A DNA stretch of 64,000 nt, from NCBI GenBank assembly GCA_902760805.1, contig CACWHY010000005.1, forward strand, positions 62,001-126,000. Reading direction: 5' to 3'. Made by a program: the position numbers and the translations under genes. Numbering within the stretch: the first letter of the stretch is position 1; the number at the start of each line of letters is the position of its first letter. This DNA is from Ruminococcus flavefaciens. GTDB taxonomy: Bacteria > Bacillota > Clostridia > Oscillospirales > Ruminococcaceae. Positions 23,048 through 32,043 of the stretch are shown in pieces. Below the pieces are notes generated by a model. That model was given only the letters and a program-made list of their open reading frames with translations. It was not told where the DNA came from and made no database searches.

Positions 23048-23878
23048 ATGCTTCAGGACATCTCACCGCTCAGGCTGGACAACAGCTATTCCCCCGACCT
23101 AAAGCCGGAGGCTAATGACATCATCTTCCACTTTGAGAACGCTACCGTTCTCTCCTGCGGCAGAGTTTCGCAGCCCTTCCCCACACTGTCTCAGCTGGGA
23201 AAGGTCAAGAGCTCGATCTACCTCTTCACGATCGGAGAGCACAGGTATTTCCTGGCATTTGACGAGAAGCTGGCTCCGGCAGAGGGCTTTTCCTATGTGA
23301 ACGTGAAGAAGCTGCGCTATGCTGAGGGAGCTCAAAACGTCAATGTTATGGCGCTTTTCACTGCCTATCACCTGGCCGGCTGGTACCGGGACAACCGGTG
23401 CTGCGGCTCCTGCGGAAGCAAGACCGTCCCCGATGCTGCCGAGCGAGCTCTGCTGTGTACGGGCTGCTGTAGGATAATCTACCCCCGTATAAATCCGGCT
23501 GTTATCGTGGGAGTCACCAACGGCGACAAGCTGCTGATCACCCGCTACGCCAAGAACAGGAATTACTCCTACGACGCTCTGGTAGCCGGTTTTACCGAGA
23601 TCGGCGAGACCTTCGAGGAGACCGTTGCCCGTGAAGTGGGCGAGGAGGTCGGCCTGAAGATCAAAAATATCCGCTATTACAGATCACAGCCCTGGGGCTA
23701 TTCCGGAAGCATCCTGGCAGGCTTTTTCTGCGATGTAGACGGCAGCGATAAGGTCTGTCTGGACGAGAGCGAGCTTTCCAGCGCTGTCTGGACAGAGCGC
23801 AGCCAGATAACCGGCCAGCCCGACGGCTTCAGCCTCACCAACGATATGATGATGGCCTTCAAAAACGGGAAAGAGTGA
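23048..23878 (+). CDS. nudC: NAD+ diphosphatase / decapping Nudix hydrolase
   Basis: This 276-aa Nudix hydrolase has an N-terminal domain, a zinc ribbon with four cysteines (CGSCGSK near residue 119 and CTGCC near 138), and the Nudix box beginning GFTEIGETFEETVAREVGEE (~180-202). After the box comes the SQPW motif in YRSQPWGYSG, a mark of the NudC branch, although the usual SQPWPFPxS is altered to SQPWGYSGS. NudC cleaves NAD(H) to NMN and AMP and removes NAD caps from RNA. It is co-transcribed with the MATE gene. Confidence 0.92.
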   Translation: MLQDISPLRLDNSYSPDLKPEANDIIFHFENATVLSCGRVSQPFPTLSQLGKVKSSIYLFTIGEHRYFLAFDEKLAPAEGFSYVNVKKLRYAEGAQNVNVMALFTAYHLAGWYRDNRCCGSCGSKTVPDAAERALLCTGCCRIIYPRINPAVIVGVTNGDKLLITRYAKNRNYSYDALVAGFTEIGETFEETVAREVGEEVGLKIKNIRYYRSQPWGYSGSILAGFFCDVDGSDKVCLDESELSSAVWTERSQITGQPDGFSLTNDMMMAFKNGKE

Positions 23879-23887
23879 TGAGTTCCT

Positions 23888-23955
23888 AGTTCCAAGTTAT
23901 TAGTTACAAGTGCTTAGTAAAAAAGCTAGGCACCGGGAACTAATAACTTGAAACT
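23888..23955. repeat. Long imperfect hairpin element before tRNA-Gln
   Basis: Arms 23888-23917 and 23926-23955 match at 25 of 30 positions, around an 8-nt loop (TAAAAAAG). The central ten bases CAAGTTATTA are perfectly paired. It lies between the nudC stop and the tRNA-Gln promoter and could act as a terminator or be a short dispersed repeat. Confidence 0.7.
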
Positions 23956-23960
23956 TTCCC

Positions 23961-23989
23961 TTGCAATTTCTCTGAACATATGATATAAT
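23961..23989 (+). promoter_or_regulatory. Promoter of tRNA-Gln
   Basis: TTGCAA (23961-23966), 17 bp, TATAAT (23984-23989) with TGA in front, ending 11 bp before the tRNA. Confidence 0.75.
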
Positions 23990-24000
23990 AGAATAGTTAT

Positions 24001-24076
24001 TGGGGCATAGCCAAGCGGTAAGGCAACAGACTTTGACTCTGTCATCTCGTGGGTTCAAATCCCGCTGCCCCAACCA
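24001..24076 (+). tRNA. tRNA-Gln (UUG), CCA encoded
   Basis: The acceptor TGGGGCA (24001-24007) pairs with TGCCCCA (24066-24072). Discriminator A is at 24073 and CCA at 24074-24076. The anticodon arm ACAGA-CTTTGAC-TCTGT gives anticodon TTG. The T-arm contains GGGTTCAAATCCC. It probably shares a transcript with the dCMP deaminase downstream. Confidence 0.96.
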
Positions 24077-24144
24077 AGCTGAGCTGGCACTGCGGCAACG
24101 CCCTGCCAGCTCTACAAATATGCCGGAACAAGAGGTGTGATGTT

Positions 24145-24627
24145 TTGAAAAGGACCGATTATATCAGCTGGGATGAGTATTTCATGGGTATCGCCATGTT
24201 TTCCGCCCAGAGAAGCAAGGACAGCAATACTCAGGTGGGAGCCTGCATCGTCAACAGCCGCAAGAAGATCGTTTCTGTAGGCTATAACGGTATGCCGACA
24301 GGCTGCAATGACGACGATATGCCTTGGGAGCGCTCCGGAGAGAGCCCTCTTGACACCAAATATCCCTTTGTGTGCCATGCCGAGCTCAATGCGGTCCTCA
24401 ACAGCAATTCCGCAGATCTTTCCGGCTGCACGCTGTATGTTACCCTCTTCCCCTGCAATGAATGTGCCAAGGCCATAATCCAGGCCGGCATCAAGAGAGT
24501 GGTCTACCACAGCAACAAATACGCCGACACTGACAGCGTAAAGGCCTCATCGATCCTGTTCCAGCGCTGCGGAGTGGTCTTTGAGCAGTATGAGCCCAGC
24601 GGCAAGCAGATCACCCTCGACCTTTGA
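24145..24627 (+). CDS. dCMP deaminase (ComEB-type)
   Basis: This 160-aa zinc deaminase converts dCMP to dUMP for dTMP synthesis. It starts [20 protein letters not shown] and has the catalytic motifs HAELNAV (His zinc ligand and proton-shuttling Glu, near residue 78) and PCNECAKAI (two Cys zinc ligands, near 103). No ATG is available. The best start is TTG at 24145, with AGAGGTG seven bases upstream. It lies 68 bp after tRNA-Gln with no separate promoter that I can see. Confidence 0.93.
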   Translation: MKRTDYISWDEYFMGIAMFSAQRSKDSNTQVGACIVNSRKKIVSVGYNGMPTGCNDDDMPWERSGESPLDTKYPFVCHAELNAVLNSNSADLSGCTLYVTLFPCNECAKAIIQAGIKRVVYHSNKYADTDSVKASSILFQRCGVVFEQYEPSGKQITLDL

Positions 24628-24630
24628 TAA

Positions 24631-24672
24631 AAAAAGCCATAGTTCCCGAAATTTCGGAAGCTATGGCTTTTA
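24631..24672. terminator. Bidirectional terminator between dCMP deaminase and the GGDEF gene
   Basis: AAAAAGCCATAG (24631-24642) pairs with CTATGGCTTTT (24661-24671), with an inner TTCCGAAA-type helix. A and T runs on both flanks allow termination of the two convergent genes. Confidence 0.85.
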
Positions 24673-24676
24673 TTCT

Positions 24677-26608
24677 TTAGCTCTTTAGGTAGCGTGACAG
24701 CTTTTTCTTGCGCTTTTCGATGTACATTTTCTTGTCCGCAGCAGTGACGAAGTTGAACAGATCCTCGTCCGGCTCAGGCACAGCGATAACGTAGCCCGTA
24801 CTTGCGCTGAGCTCATAGGGGTTTACTCCGCTTTCGTTTATGGAATTGATAGCGTCCCCGATCTGCTTGGTCAGCTTCTTGGCCATAAGGTCTGAGCTGT
24901 CAGCGCTGAATATGATGAACTCATCTCCTCCGAAACGGCAGAAGATCTCGTTATTCACGCAGGTATCGCAGAGGATCTCAGCAATATCGCTGATAGCGTT
25001 GTCGCCCACACTGTGGCCGTAGGTATCGTTGATCACCTTGAGGCCGTCGAGGTCGATGAACATGAGCATGATCTCACGATGCTCCTCGGCGCACTTTCTG
25101 TACAGCTCGGCAGTGGCCTCAACGAAGCCGTTGCGGTTGTAGATGCCGGAGAATGTATCCCGGGTATAGAGCCGGCTGAGCCTTCTCACAGCGAAGTCCA
25201 TATTGATCAGCTTGCGGATATTCTCCAGGGAATTGCTGATGCTGATGCACCAGTTCTGGAAGACCGTGTTGTGCAGCGGTACCTTGCAGTCCCTGATCGC
25301 CATGTAGCCAAGGCATCTCTCGCCGAAATGCAGGGGCACGAAGTAGAAGAACTTTCCTGCCGGCTCGTCAGCATCACTGAATGGCAGGAGCTGGCTTGTG
25401 GGGAAGGTGCCGCCCTCCAGGAACTCTCCGTTCTTGTAGGCCACGGCTGTGATCACGCTCTCGGTGTAGCTGTCGGGGATCTTGACCTCCTTATGACTGG
25501 TGGGCTCCACCACAGTCTCGTCGTCCCAATTCTCGCAGAGGCAGAAATAGAACTCGCCGGGATCCATTTGCTTTACGAAGCCCTTCAGAGAGGCTATGTA
25601 CTCATTGAAGGAATTGCAGCCCAGAAGGTCGCATGAGAGCCTGTTGAAATCCGAGAGATAGTGCTCGGAAAGCTCGAATTTTCGGTAGTTATTGTAGTTC
25701 AAGCGGCGATACTCTTCTATATCGCTGACGCTGGCTGTAGAGCAGCCGCAGCTCTCCGCAAAAAGAACGGACATATCCAGCACCACGCTTCTTCCGCTGA
25801 GAGTCTTAGCGAAGTAATCTCTCAGCATCTTGCAGGCCAGTGAGCCTGAAAGAGTCAGCGGTCTGTCAACGGTAGTCAGCTCCACCTGATAGTTGTGTCT
25901 GCTGTAGGTATTGTCAAAGCCGGAAACAGCGATGTCTCCGGGCACCTTATATCCGGCCTCAGCCAGGCGGTTTATGGCAGTTGCAGCCATAACGTCGTTG
26001 GCACAGATCAAGGCCTGAGGCATCTTTTCACGGACAGCAAGGAAATGCTCCGCAGCGGCCGCACCTGACGGGCCACGGAAGTCTCCGTAATAGATATTCT
26101 CATCGTCTACTGAAAGGCCGTGTTCCTTCATAACATCAAGGAACGCACCCAGTCGGTCGGCACTCTCCGGGTTATCCGCAGGGCCGGAAATATAGCAAAT
26201 GTCAGTAAAGCCGTGGACTTTGATGAAATGCTCAGTTATCCTGCGCATGGCGGTGCGGTTATCGATGCCGATATACAGCATATCCGGGATGTCGTTATCA
26301 ATGCAGACAGCCGGGATCTTAGCCTGACGGATCCTTGTGATTATATCAGAAACAACTGGGGGATAGTCGATAGTATTCGTAAGGAGAACGGCGCCGTCGA
26401 AGTCGGAGAAATCCGGCAGACGGAAGATGTTGAACTCGCCTGTATCATGGCGTGGATTGCCCATTGTACCACTAAAAGAAGCAAATACTGAAATGTCAAG
26501 GCCGCATCCGGCAGCAGAGGTCCTCATACCCTCGAGGATAGCGCTCTGATAGCTCTGATCGATGCCGGCAACGATAACAGCGATCCTGTGTTTGGTCAAG
26601 GCGTTCAC
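24677..26608 (-). CDS. Diguanylate cyclase with LacI-type ligand-binding sensor domain
   Basis: This 643-aa protein has three parts. Residues ~1-280 form a periplasmic-binding-protein/LacI-type sugar-sensing fold (HRIAVIVAGIDQSYQSAILEGM, ICANDVMAATAINRLAEAGYKVPGDIAVSGFDNT). A middle region of ~200 residues may be GAF-like. The C-terminus is a GGDEF domain with intact FGGDEFIIF, so it should make c-di-GMP. There is no HTH and no signal peptide, so it would sense a cytosolic ligand. The ATG at 26647 overlaps the -10 and lies ahead of an AAAGGAG site, so the GTG at 26608 is the likelier start, although its spacing is short. Confidence 0.85.
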   Translation of the reverse strand: MNALTKHRIAVIVAGIDQSYQSAILEGMRTSAAGCGLDISVFASFSGTMGNPRHDTGEFNIFRLPDFSDFDGAVLLTNTIDYPPVVSDIITRIRQAKIPAVCIDNDIPDMLYIGIDNRTAMRRITEHFIKVHGFTDICYISGPADNPESADRLGAFLDVMKEHGLSVDDENIYYGDFRGPSGAAAAEHFLAVREKMPQALICANDVMAATAINRLAEAGYKVPGDIAVSGFDNTYSRHNYQVELTTVDRPLTLSGSLACKMLRDYFAKTLSGRSVVLDMSVLFAESCGCSTASVSDIEEYRRLNYNNYRKFELSEHYLSDFNRLSCDLLGCNSFNEYIASLKGFVKQMDPGEFYFCLCENWDDETVVEPTSHKEVKIPDSYTESVITAVAYKNGEFLEGGTFPTSQLLPFSDADEPAGKFFYFVPLHFGERCLGYMAIRDCKVPLHNTVFQNWCISISNSLENIRKLINMDFAVRRLSRLYTRDTFSGIYNRNGFVEATAELYRKCAEEHREIMLMFIDLDGLKVINDTYGHSVGDNAISDIAEILCDTCVNNEIFCRFGGDEFIIFSADSSDLMAKKLTKQIGDAINSINESGVNPYELSASTGYVIAVPEPDEDLFNFVTAADKKMYIEKRKKKLSRYLKS

Positions 26609-26638
26609 ACACTCCTTTCCATAATGTTGCTTATATAT

Positions 26639-26667
26639 ATTGTACAATATTCCGAGACAAAAATCAA
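26639..26667 (-). promoter_or_regulatory. Promoter of the LacI-sensor diguanylate cyclase
   Basis: On the minus strand, TTGATT (26662-26667), 17 bp, TACAAT (26639-26644), about 30 bp upstream of the chosen GTG start. The remaining intergenic DNA to 26878 shows no gene or clear signal. Confidence 0.6.
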
Positions 26668-26878
26668 TAGTTTTTTATAATAATTTTTCATTAGCAAAAT
26701 TTACCTTTTGTTCACACTTGACCGCCCGTTTTTGCAGTTCGATCGGCCATATCATGAGGTCTTCTTTTTGCCGGTTTATGGGAAGTTTCCACGTTTTTCG
26801 CCTTTATGTTACTTAGACCGAAAAATTTCCGGCATATGAAGATAAATTCTATCATATCGCCGAAAATCCGCTCGCTTA

Positions 26879-26906
26879 TTGACTTTTCCGGAAAAAATGG
26901 TATACT
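26879..26906 (+). promoter_or_regulatory. Promoter of ppa
   Basis: TTGACT (26879-26884), 16 bp, TATACT (26901-26906) with TGG in front. The leader to the ATG is about 95 nt. Confidence 0.65.
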
Positions 26907-26915
26907 AAATATTAG

Positions 26916-26980
26916 GACAGACTAATGTCTTTAGGGCGGATATGCCTGTATCCGTCTGTCGTGATCCGGCTAATTGCCGG
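26916..26980 (+). promoter_or_regulatory. Structured 5' leader of ppa
   Basis: GACAGAC (26916-26922) pairs with GTCTGTC (26954-26960), enclosing CGGATA/TATCCG (26937-26942 and 26949-26954). CCGGC/GCCGG (26966-26970 and 26976-26980) follows. It does not match a riboswitch class I know. It is a candidate cis-regulatory RNA only. Confidence 0.3.
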
Positions 26981-27006
26981 GAAATCTTATTCTGCGGAGG
27001 GTCATT

Positions 27007-27540
27007 ATGAGAAATATCTGGCATGACATAAGCCCGAAGCGTATCAGCCCCGACAGCTTCTACGCTGTTATCGAGATTGAAAAAGGCAGCAAGATCAAGT
27101 ATGAGCTGGATAAGGAAACTGGCCTCATCAAAATGGACCGCATCCTTCACACCTCTACTCACTACCCTGCTAACTACGGCTTTATCCCCCGTACCTTCTC
27201 TGATGACAACGACCCGCTGGACGTACTGGTGCTCTGCTCGGAAAAGCTCATTCCACTGACTCTGGTGAAGTGTTATCCAATCGGTGTTATCAGAATGCTG
27301 GATAACGGCCACAGAGATGACAAGATCATCGCTATCCCCTTCGATGATCCAAATTACAATATGTATATGGACATCGAGCAGCTCCCAAAGCACGTTTTTG
27401 ACGAAATGACCCATTTCTTCAAGGTTTATAAGGAGCTTGAAAACAAAACGACAGCCGTTAACGAGGTCGATCACGCTGATACCGCTAAGGAGATCATTGC
27501 CGGCGATATCGAGAACTATATAGATAACTTCTGTAAGTGA
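27007..27540 (+). CDS. ppa: Inorganic pyrophosphatase (family I)
   Basis: This 177-aa soluble pyrophosphatase hydrolyses PPi and so pulls biosynthetic reactions forward. The conserved active-site run is present: YELDKETG, YPANYGFIPRTFSDDNDPLDVLVL (with the DxDPxD aspartates) and, later, GHRDDKIIAIP. The ATG at 27007 has a CGGAGG site 6-7 bases upstream. It is followed after 36 bp by a PRPP synthetase gene, with no terminator between them. Confidence 0.94.
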   Translation: MRNIWHDISPKRISPDSFYAVIEIEKGSKIKYELDKETGLIKMDRILHTSTHYPANYGFIPRTFSDDNDPLDVLVLCSEKLIPLTLVKCYPIGVIRMLDNGHRDDKIIAIPFDDPNYNMYMDIEQLPKHVFDEMTHFFKVYKELENKTTAVNEVDHADTAKEIIAGDIENYIDNFCK

Positions 27541-27576
27541 TGACCGAAACTCTCCCGTATCTGAAAGGAAAAACTT

Positions 27577-28722
27577 ATGACAGCCTCAAGTGAAAATCTA
27601 TTCGCAACCGGTACAAGCGCAGCTCCCATCGGTATCATCGCTATGAACAGCATTACCGAGGTGGGCGAAAAGATCAACAACTACCTCGTTGACTGGGCTC
27701 GCAGAGCAGGTCAGGATGTTGACACATTCCTCATCGAGAGCGAGTGTCCCAGATTCTCCTCCGGTGACGGTAAGGGACTTATCAAGTCCACCGTTCGTGG
27801 AAGAGACCTCTTCATCATCATCGACGTAGGCAACTACAACATCAAGTACGATTACTTCGGCTTCCAGAACGCTATGTCTCCCGATGACCACTTCCAGGAT
27901 CTCAAGCGTATCATCCAGGCTGCCAGCGGAAAGGCTCACCGTATCAACGTTATCATGCCTATCCTCTACGGCGGAAGACAGCACAGAAGAAGCTACCGTG
28001 AGTCTCTGGACTGCGCCTGCGCTCTTCAGGAGCTGGAGGCTATGGGCGTTGCTAACATCGTTACCTTCGACGCTCACGATCCCAGAGTCCAGAACGCTAT
28101 CCCCCTTATGGGCTTCGACAACGTTATGCCTACATACCAGGTGCTCAAGTCCATCCTCAAGAACGTTCAGGACATCAACTTCACAAAAGAAAAGTTCATG
28201 ATCGTTTCTCCTGACGAGGGCGCTCTTAACAGAAATATGTACTACGCTTCAGTTCTGGGCGTAGATATGGGTATGTTCTACAAGCGCCGTGACTACTCTC
28301 AGATCGTAAACGGCCGCAACCCCATCGTTGCTCATGAGTACCTCGGAAACCCTGTTGAGGGCAAGGATATCTTCGTTGCTGACGATATCATCTCCTCCGG
28401 CGAGTCAATGCTGGATCTGGCTTACAACCTCAAGAACAGAAAGGCCGGAAGGATCTTCACCTACGCTACCTACGCTATCTTCACAAACGGCCTGGACAAG
28501 TTCGATAAGGCTTACGAGGACGGCATCATCGACGGCGTTTTCGGAACTAACCTTACCTACAGAAGCCCTGAGCTCCTGAGCAGGCCTTGGTTCCATGAGG
28601 TAGATGTATCTAAGTACATCTCATACTTCATCGAGGCTATCAACCATGAAGTCTCTATCAGCAAGATCTTGGATCCTCACGAGAAGATCGAGGCTCTGCT
28701 GAAGAAATACGGCATGAAATAA
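27577..28722 (+). CDS. prs: Ribose-phosphate pyrophosphokinase, divergent long form
   Basis: This 381-aa protein of the PRPP synthetase family makes PRPP from ribose-5-phosphate and ATP. Family features are MPILYGGRQHRRSYRESL (catalytic/flexible loop region), VTFDAHDPRVQNAIP, and the PRPP-binding loop FVADDIISSGES near residue 268. Classical Prs is about 315 aa with DDMIDTGGT in that loop, so this is a divergent, longer form. It is probably co-transcribed with ppa. The hairpin at 28730-28756 ends the unit. Confidence 0.88.
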   Translation: MTASSENLFATGTSAAPIGIIAMNSITEVGEKINNYLVDWARRAGQDVDTFLIESECPRFSSGDGKGLIKSTVRGRDLFIIIDVGNYNIKYDYFGFQNAMSPDDHFQDLKRIIQAASGKAHRINVIMPILYGGRQHRRSYRESLDCACALQELEAMGVANIVTFDAHDPRVQNAIPLMGFDNVMPTYQVLKSILKNVQDINFTKEKFMIVSPDEGALNRNMYYASVLGVDMGMFYKRRDYSQIVNGRNPIVAHEYLGNPVEGKDIFVADDIISSGESMLDLAYNLKNRKAGRIFTYATYAIFTNGLDKFDKAYEDGIIDGVFGTNLTYRSPELLSRPWFHEVDVSKYISYFIEAINHEVSISKILDPHEKIEALLKKYGMK

Positions 28723-28729
28723 AATACAC

Positions 28730-28756
28730 ACAGGGACGCTTTAACGGCGTCCCTGT
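28730..28756 (+). terminator. Hairpin after prs
   Basis: ACAGGGACGC (28730-28739) pairs with GCGTCCCTGT (28747-28756), a strong stem, but only AACTGTTT follows, so the U-tract is poor. Confidence 0.6.
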
Positions 28757-28806
28757 AACTGTTTACAGATCTTTTGTGAGAGGATCGTGAAAAACAGCCA
28801 AATACA

Positions 28807-28835
28807 TTGACACTTTTTCGTCAATGTGCTATAAT
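28807..28835 (+). promoter_or_regulatory. Promoter of the ABC exporter
   Basis: Consensus TTGACA (28807-28812), 17 bp, TATAAT (28830-28835) with TGC in front. The 9-mer ATTGACACT occurs at 28806-28814 and again at 28834-28842, framing the promoter, which could be a regulator site. Confidence 0.75.
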
Positions 28836-28915
28836 TGACACTGTAAACTATAAGCCTTAGTTTTTTGTTCATTTTGTTGCCGGAGATCGGCGGCTCTACA
28901 AAGAAAGGATAATCT

Positions 28916-31879
28916 ATGCTTCAGTTAAAGGACATCGTCAAGACCTACGGACAGGGCGATACTGCGGTAACTGCCCTTAACGGCGTCAGCATAACCTTCC
29001 GTGAAAACGAATTCGTCGCTATCCTTGGTCACTCAGGATGCGGTAAGACCACCCTGCTCAACATCATCGGCGGTCTGGACCACTACACCTCCGGCGACCT
29101 GGTGATCAACGGAGTCTCCACCAAGGAGTACAAGGATAGGGATTGGGACGCCTACAGAAACCACTCCATCGGTTTTATCTTCCAGAGCTACAACCTTATC
29201 CCTCACCAGTCAGTGCTCTCAAACGTTGAGCTGGCTCTGACTATCTCCGGCGTTTCCAAGACAGAGCGCAGAAAGCGTGCAAAGGAAGCCCTTGAAAAAG
29301 TCGGACTGGGCGACCAGATCCACAAGCGCCCAAATCAGATGTCCGGCGGACAGATGCAGCGTGTGGCTATCGCCCGTGCCCTCATCAATAACCCGGATAT
29401 CCTCCTTGCCGACGAGCCCACCGGCGCTCTGGACAGCGAGACAAGTATCCAGGTAATGGAGCTCCTCAAGGAAATCGCCAAGGATAAGCTGGTCATCATG
29501 GTCACTCATAACCCTGAGCTGGCCGAGCAGTACGCTACCCGTATCGTCAAGATCAAGGACGGACAGCTCACCTCTGACAGCGATCCATTCTCCCCGGAAG
29601 CAGCCGACAAGGAGAAGCCTGCTGAGAAAAAGAGAGTCTCAATGTCCTTCGGTACAGCAGTTTCTCTCTCACTCAACAACCTCCTCACCAAGAAGGGCAG
29701 AACGATCCTCACAGCCTTCGCAGGATCTATCGGTATCATCGGAATCGCCCTGATCCTGTCGCTCTCCACCGGTATCAACGACTATATCAACCAGATTCAG
29801 GAGGAGACTCTTTCCTCCTATCCTCTGCGTATCTATAAGGAAAACGCCGACACCGACAGCATGGTGAAGGCTCTTATCGACAAGCAGAACGAGTACAACA
29901 GCCGTGAGTTCAAGGACGACACCGTTTACGCAAATACAGCCGTTTACGATATGTTCAACTCCTTCAACTCCGCCGCCAAGCAGATCAACAATATGAAGGA
30001 CTTCAAGACCTTCGTTGAGCTGGACGAGGACTTCGCAGAAAATGCCAGCGCTATCGCCTACAGCTACGATGTGAAGATGCCTGTTTTCACTAAGGCTCCC
30101 AATGGCGAGATCGTTAAGGTGGACTTCATGGATATGTACTCCAAGGCACTGGGCATGGAGAATTCCGAGGCAATGACCTCCGCCATGAACAATCCTATGG
30201 CTGCCATGGAGACCTCAATGTTCGGCCTCAACGTTATGGAGGAGCTCCTCCCCGGCGAGGACGGCGCCCCCGTGAACGATATGCTGAAAAACCAGTACGA
30301 CCTGGTCTACGGCGAATGGCCTGACAGCTACGATGAGGCCGTTCTCGTCCTCACTCAGAACAACGAGCTCCCCGACATCATCGTTTACTCTCTGGGTCTG
30401 AAGGATCCTGAGATCTTCAACACCACCCTCAAGGCCGTCCTCAATAACGAGGTCATCGACGACTACGGCCAGGTGGAGTGGTCCTTCGATGAGATCCTGA
30501 GCAAGGAATTCAAGCTGATCCTGCCCTGCGAGTATTACCAGGCTACTGAGTCCGGCAAGGGCACTGTTGACCTGACCGCCACAGATACAGGTCTTGAGTA
30601 CCTTTACAACTCCTCCGACATCGGCACCAACATCAAGATCACAGGCTTCATTCGCCCCGGCGAGGACGTTAAGGCGCCCATGATCACCGGATATTTGGGC
30701 TACACGAGCCTCCTGACCGACTACATCATCGAAAAGACCAACAGCAGCGAGCTGGTCAAGGCTCAGATTGCTGACAAGGAAAACGACCTGATCACCGGCA
30801 CAAAGTTCCTGACAGACGAATACACCGGCCCCAGCGATGCTGAGATGATCTCCACCGCTAAGGACTACATCAAGGCCGCCGACGTCAACGGAAAGGCCGA
30901 TGTTTACAGATTTATCGCCGCTCAGCCTGACCCGGCACAGCTCCAGGCACAGGTGGACGCAGCACTAAAGGACTTCGACCGTGAACAGTTCATCTCTCAG
31001 ATCTCTGATATGTACTCTCAGCAGTTGGGAGTGGATACGACTCAGGTCTCCGGCTACATCGCAAATCTCAGCGACGACGAGGTGTTCAGCTTCGCTCAGC
31101 AGGCTGTCACAGAGCAGATCACTCAGCAGTATGCCGAGGCCGCTCAGCAGCAGCTGGCCGCAATGACTGCCGATGAGCTTGCAGCTCTACTTGACAAGTC
31201 GCCTATCTCAGACGAAATGTACCTGAAGATCTTCGAGGAGTTCACTCCTGAGCAGGTATCAGACTCCACCTATGAGGACAATCTGAAGCTGCTGGGCGTT
31301 GCGGACAAGGACGATCCCTCAGAGATCAGGATCTACGCAAAGACCTTCGAGGACAAGGACGTGCTGGCTGACGCTATCAAGCGCTACAATGACGGTGTCC
31401 CTGAGGCCGACGTGATCCACTACACAGACTACGTTGCCCTGCTGATGTCATCTATCACAGGCATCATCAGCGGAATTTCCTACCTGCTGATCGCATTCGT
31501 GGGAATTTCCCTGGTAGTTTCCTCGATCATGATCGGTATCATCACCTATATCTCAGTTCTTGAGCGTACCCGTGAGATTGGTATCCTGCGAGCTATCGGT
31601 GCCTCAAAGCACGATGTTTCCACAGTTTTCAATGCGGAGACCCTCCTGGTGGGACTTACCGCCGGCCTTATCGGAATAGGCGTTTCGATCCTGCTGACGA
31701 TTCCCATAAACTACATCATACATCACGTCACCAGTCTGGACACTCTCCGGGCACATCTGCCGGTGGCAGGAGCAGTGATCCTGGTGCTCATAAGCATGAT
31801 CCTGACCCTCATCGCAGGCGTTATCCCTTCCCGTCTTGCGGCGAAGAAGGATCCTGTGGAGGCTCTCAGAACAGAATAA
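28916..31879 (+). CDS. ABC exporter with fused ATPase and FtsX/MacB-type permease
   Basis: In this 987-aa fusion, residues 1-225 are an ABC ATPase of the LolD/MacB class: Walker [10 protein letters not shown] (~37-45), FQSYNLIP, signature MSGGQMQR, Walker [13 protein letters not shown]. One membrane helix follows at ~258-280, then an extracytoplasmic region of about 560 residues, and three helices (~845-985) with the FtsX signature [15 protein letters not shown]. Such proteins act as mechanotransmitters or export peptides and antibiotics. The outer region contains Gln/Ala-rich helical stretches. Its monocistronic layout gives no substrate clue. Confidence 0.9.
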   Translation: MLQLKDIVKTYGQGDTAVTALNGVSITFRENEFVAILGHSGCGKTTLLNIIGGLDHYTSGDLVINGVSTKEYKDRDWDAYRNHSIGFIFQSYNLIPHQSVLSNVELALTISGVSKTERRKRAKEALEKVGLGDQIHKRPNQMSGGQMQRVAIARALINNPDILLADEPTGALDSETSIQVMELLKEIAKDKLVIMVTHNPELAEQYATRIVKIKDGQLTSDSDPFSPEAADKEKPAEKKRVSMSFGTAVSLSLNNLLTKKGRTILTAFAGSIGIIGIALILSLSTGINDYINQIQEETLSSYPLRIYKENADTDSMVKALIDKQNEYNSREFKDDTVYANTAVYDMFNSFNSAAKQINNMKDFKTFVELDEDFAENASAIAYSYDVKMPVFTKAPNGEIVKVDFMDMYSKALGMENSEAMTSAMNNPMAAMETSMFGLNVMEELLPGEDGAPVNDMLKNQYDLVYGEWPDSYDEAVLVLTQNNELPDIIVYSLGLKDPEIFNTTLKAVLNNEVIDDYGQVEWSFDEILSKEFKLILPCEYYQATESGKGTVDLTATDTGLEYLYNSSDIGTNIKITGFIRPGEDVKAPMITGYLGYTSLLTDYIIEKTNSSELVKAQIADKENDLITGTKFLTDEYTGPSDAEMISTAKDYIKAADVNGKADVYRFIAAQPDPAQLQAQVDAALKDFDREQFISQISDMYSQQLGVDTTQVSGYIANLSDDEVFSFAQQAVTEQITQQYAEAAQQQLAAMTADELAALLDKSPISDEMYLKIFEEFTPEQVSDSTYEDNLKLLGVADKDDPSEIRIYAKTFEDKDVLADAIKRYNDGVPEADVIHYTDYVALLMSSITGIISGISYLLIAFVGISLVVSSIMIGIITYISVLERTREIGILRAIGASKHDVSTVFNAETLLVGLTAGLIGIGVSILLTIPINYIIHHVTSLDTLRAHLPVAGAVILVLISMILTLIAGVIPSRLAAKKDPVEALRTE

Positions 31880-31880
31880 A

Positions 31881-31918
31881 AAGCTCCCCCAAGGAATTTC
31901 CCCTTGAAAGAGCTTTAG
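31881..31918 (+). terminator. Terminator of the ABC exporter
   Basis: An outer AAGCTC/GAGCTT helix with an inner CAAGG/CCTTG helix, directly after the stop codon, ending in a short T run. Confidence 0.65.
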
Positions 31919-31932
31919 AAACAATTATGCAG

Positions 31933-31966
31933 ACCGAGTGGCATTTCGCCGCTCGGTTTTCTTTTT
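31933..31966 (+). terminator. Second terminator after the ABC exporter
   Basis: ACCGAG (31933-31938) pairs with CTCGGT (31952-31957) through a GC-rich middle, followed by TTTCTTTTT. Confidence 0.75.
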
Positions 31967-32043
31967 GCTTTTGTTCACAGAAGCTACAGACGATCAGGCT
32001 GAAAGAGCAGCCCAATTGATAGCAGTTGCTTCCGGAGGGATCC

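Noticed and set aside
26907..27006. ykkC-type (PRPP/ppGpp) riboswitch before ppa-prs
   Set aside because: The conserved ykkC sequence blocks are not present; only generic hairpins are seen.
28817..28823. A single 0A-box match (TGACGAA on the minus strand) within the ABC exporter promoter
   Set aside because: A lone degenerate 7-mer is expected many times by chance in 64 kb. Only the tandem pair at 3347-3363 is notable.
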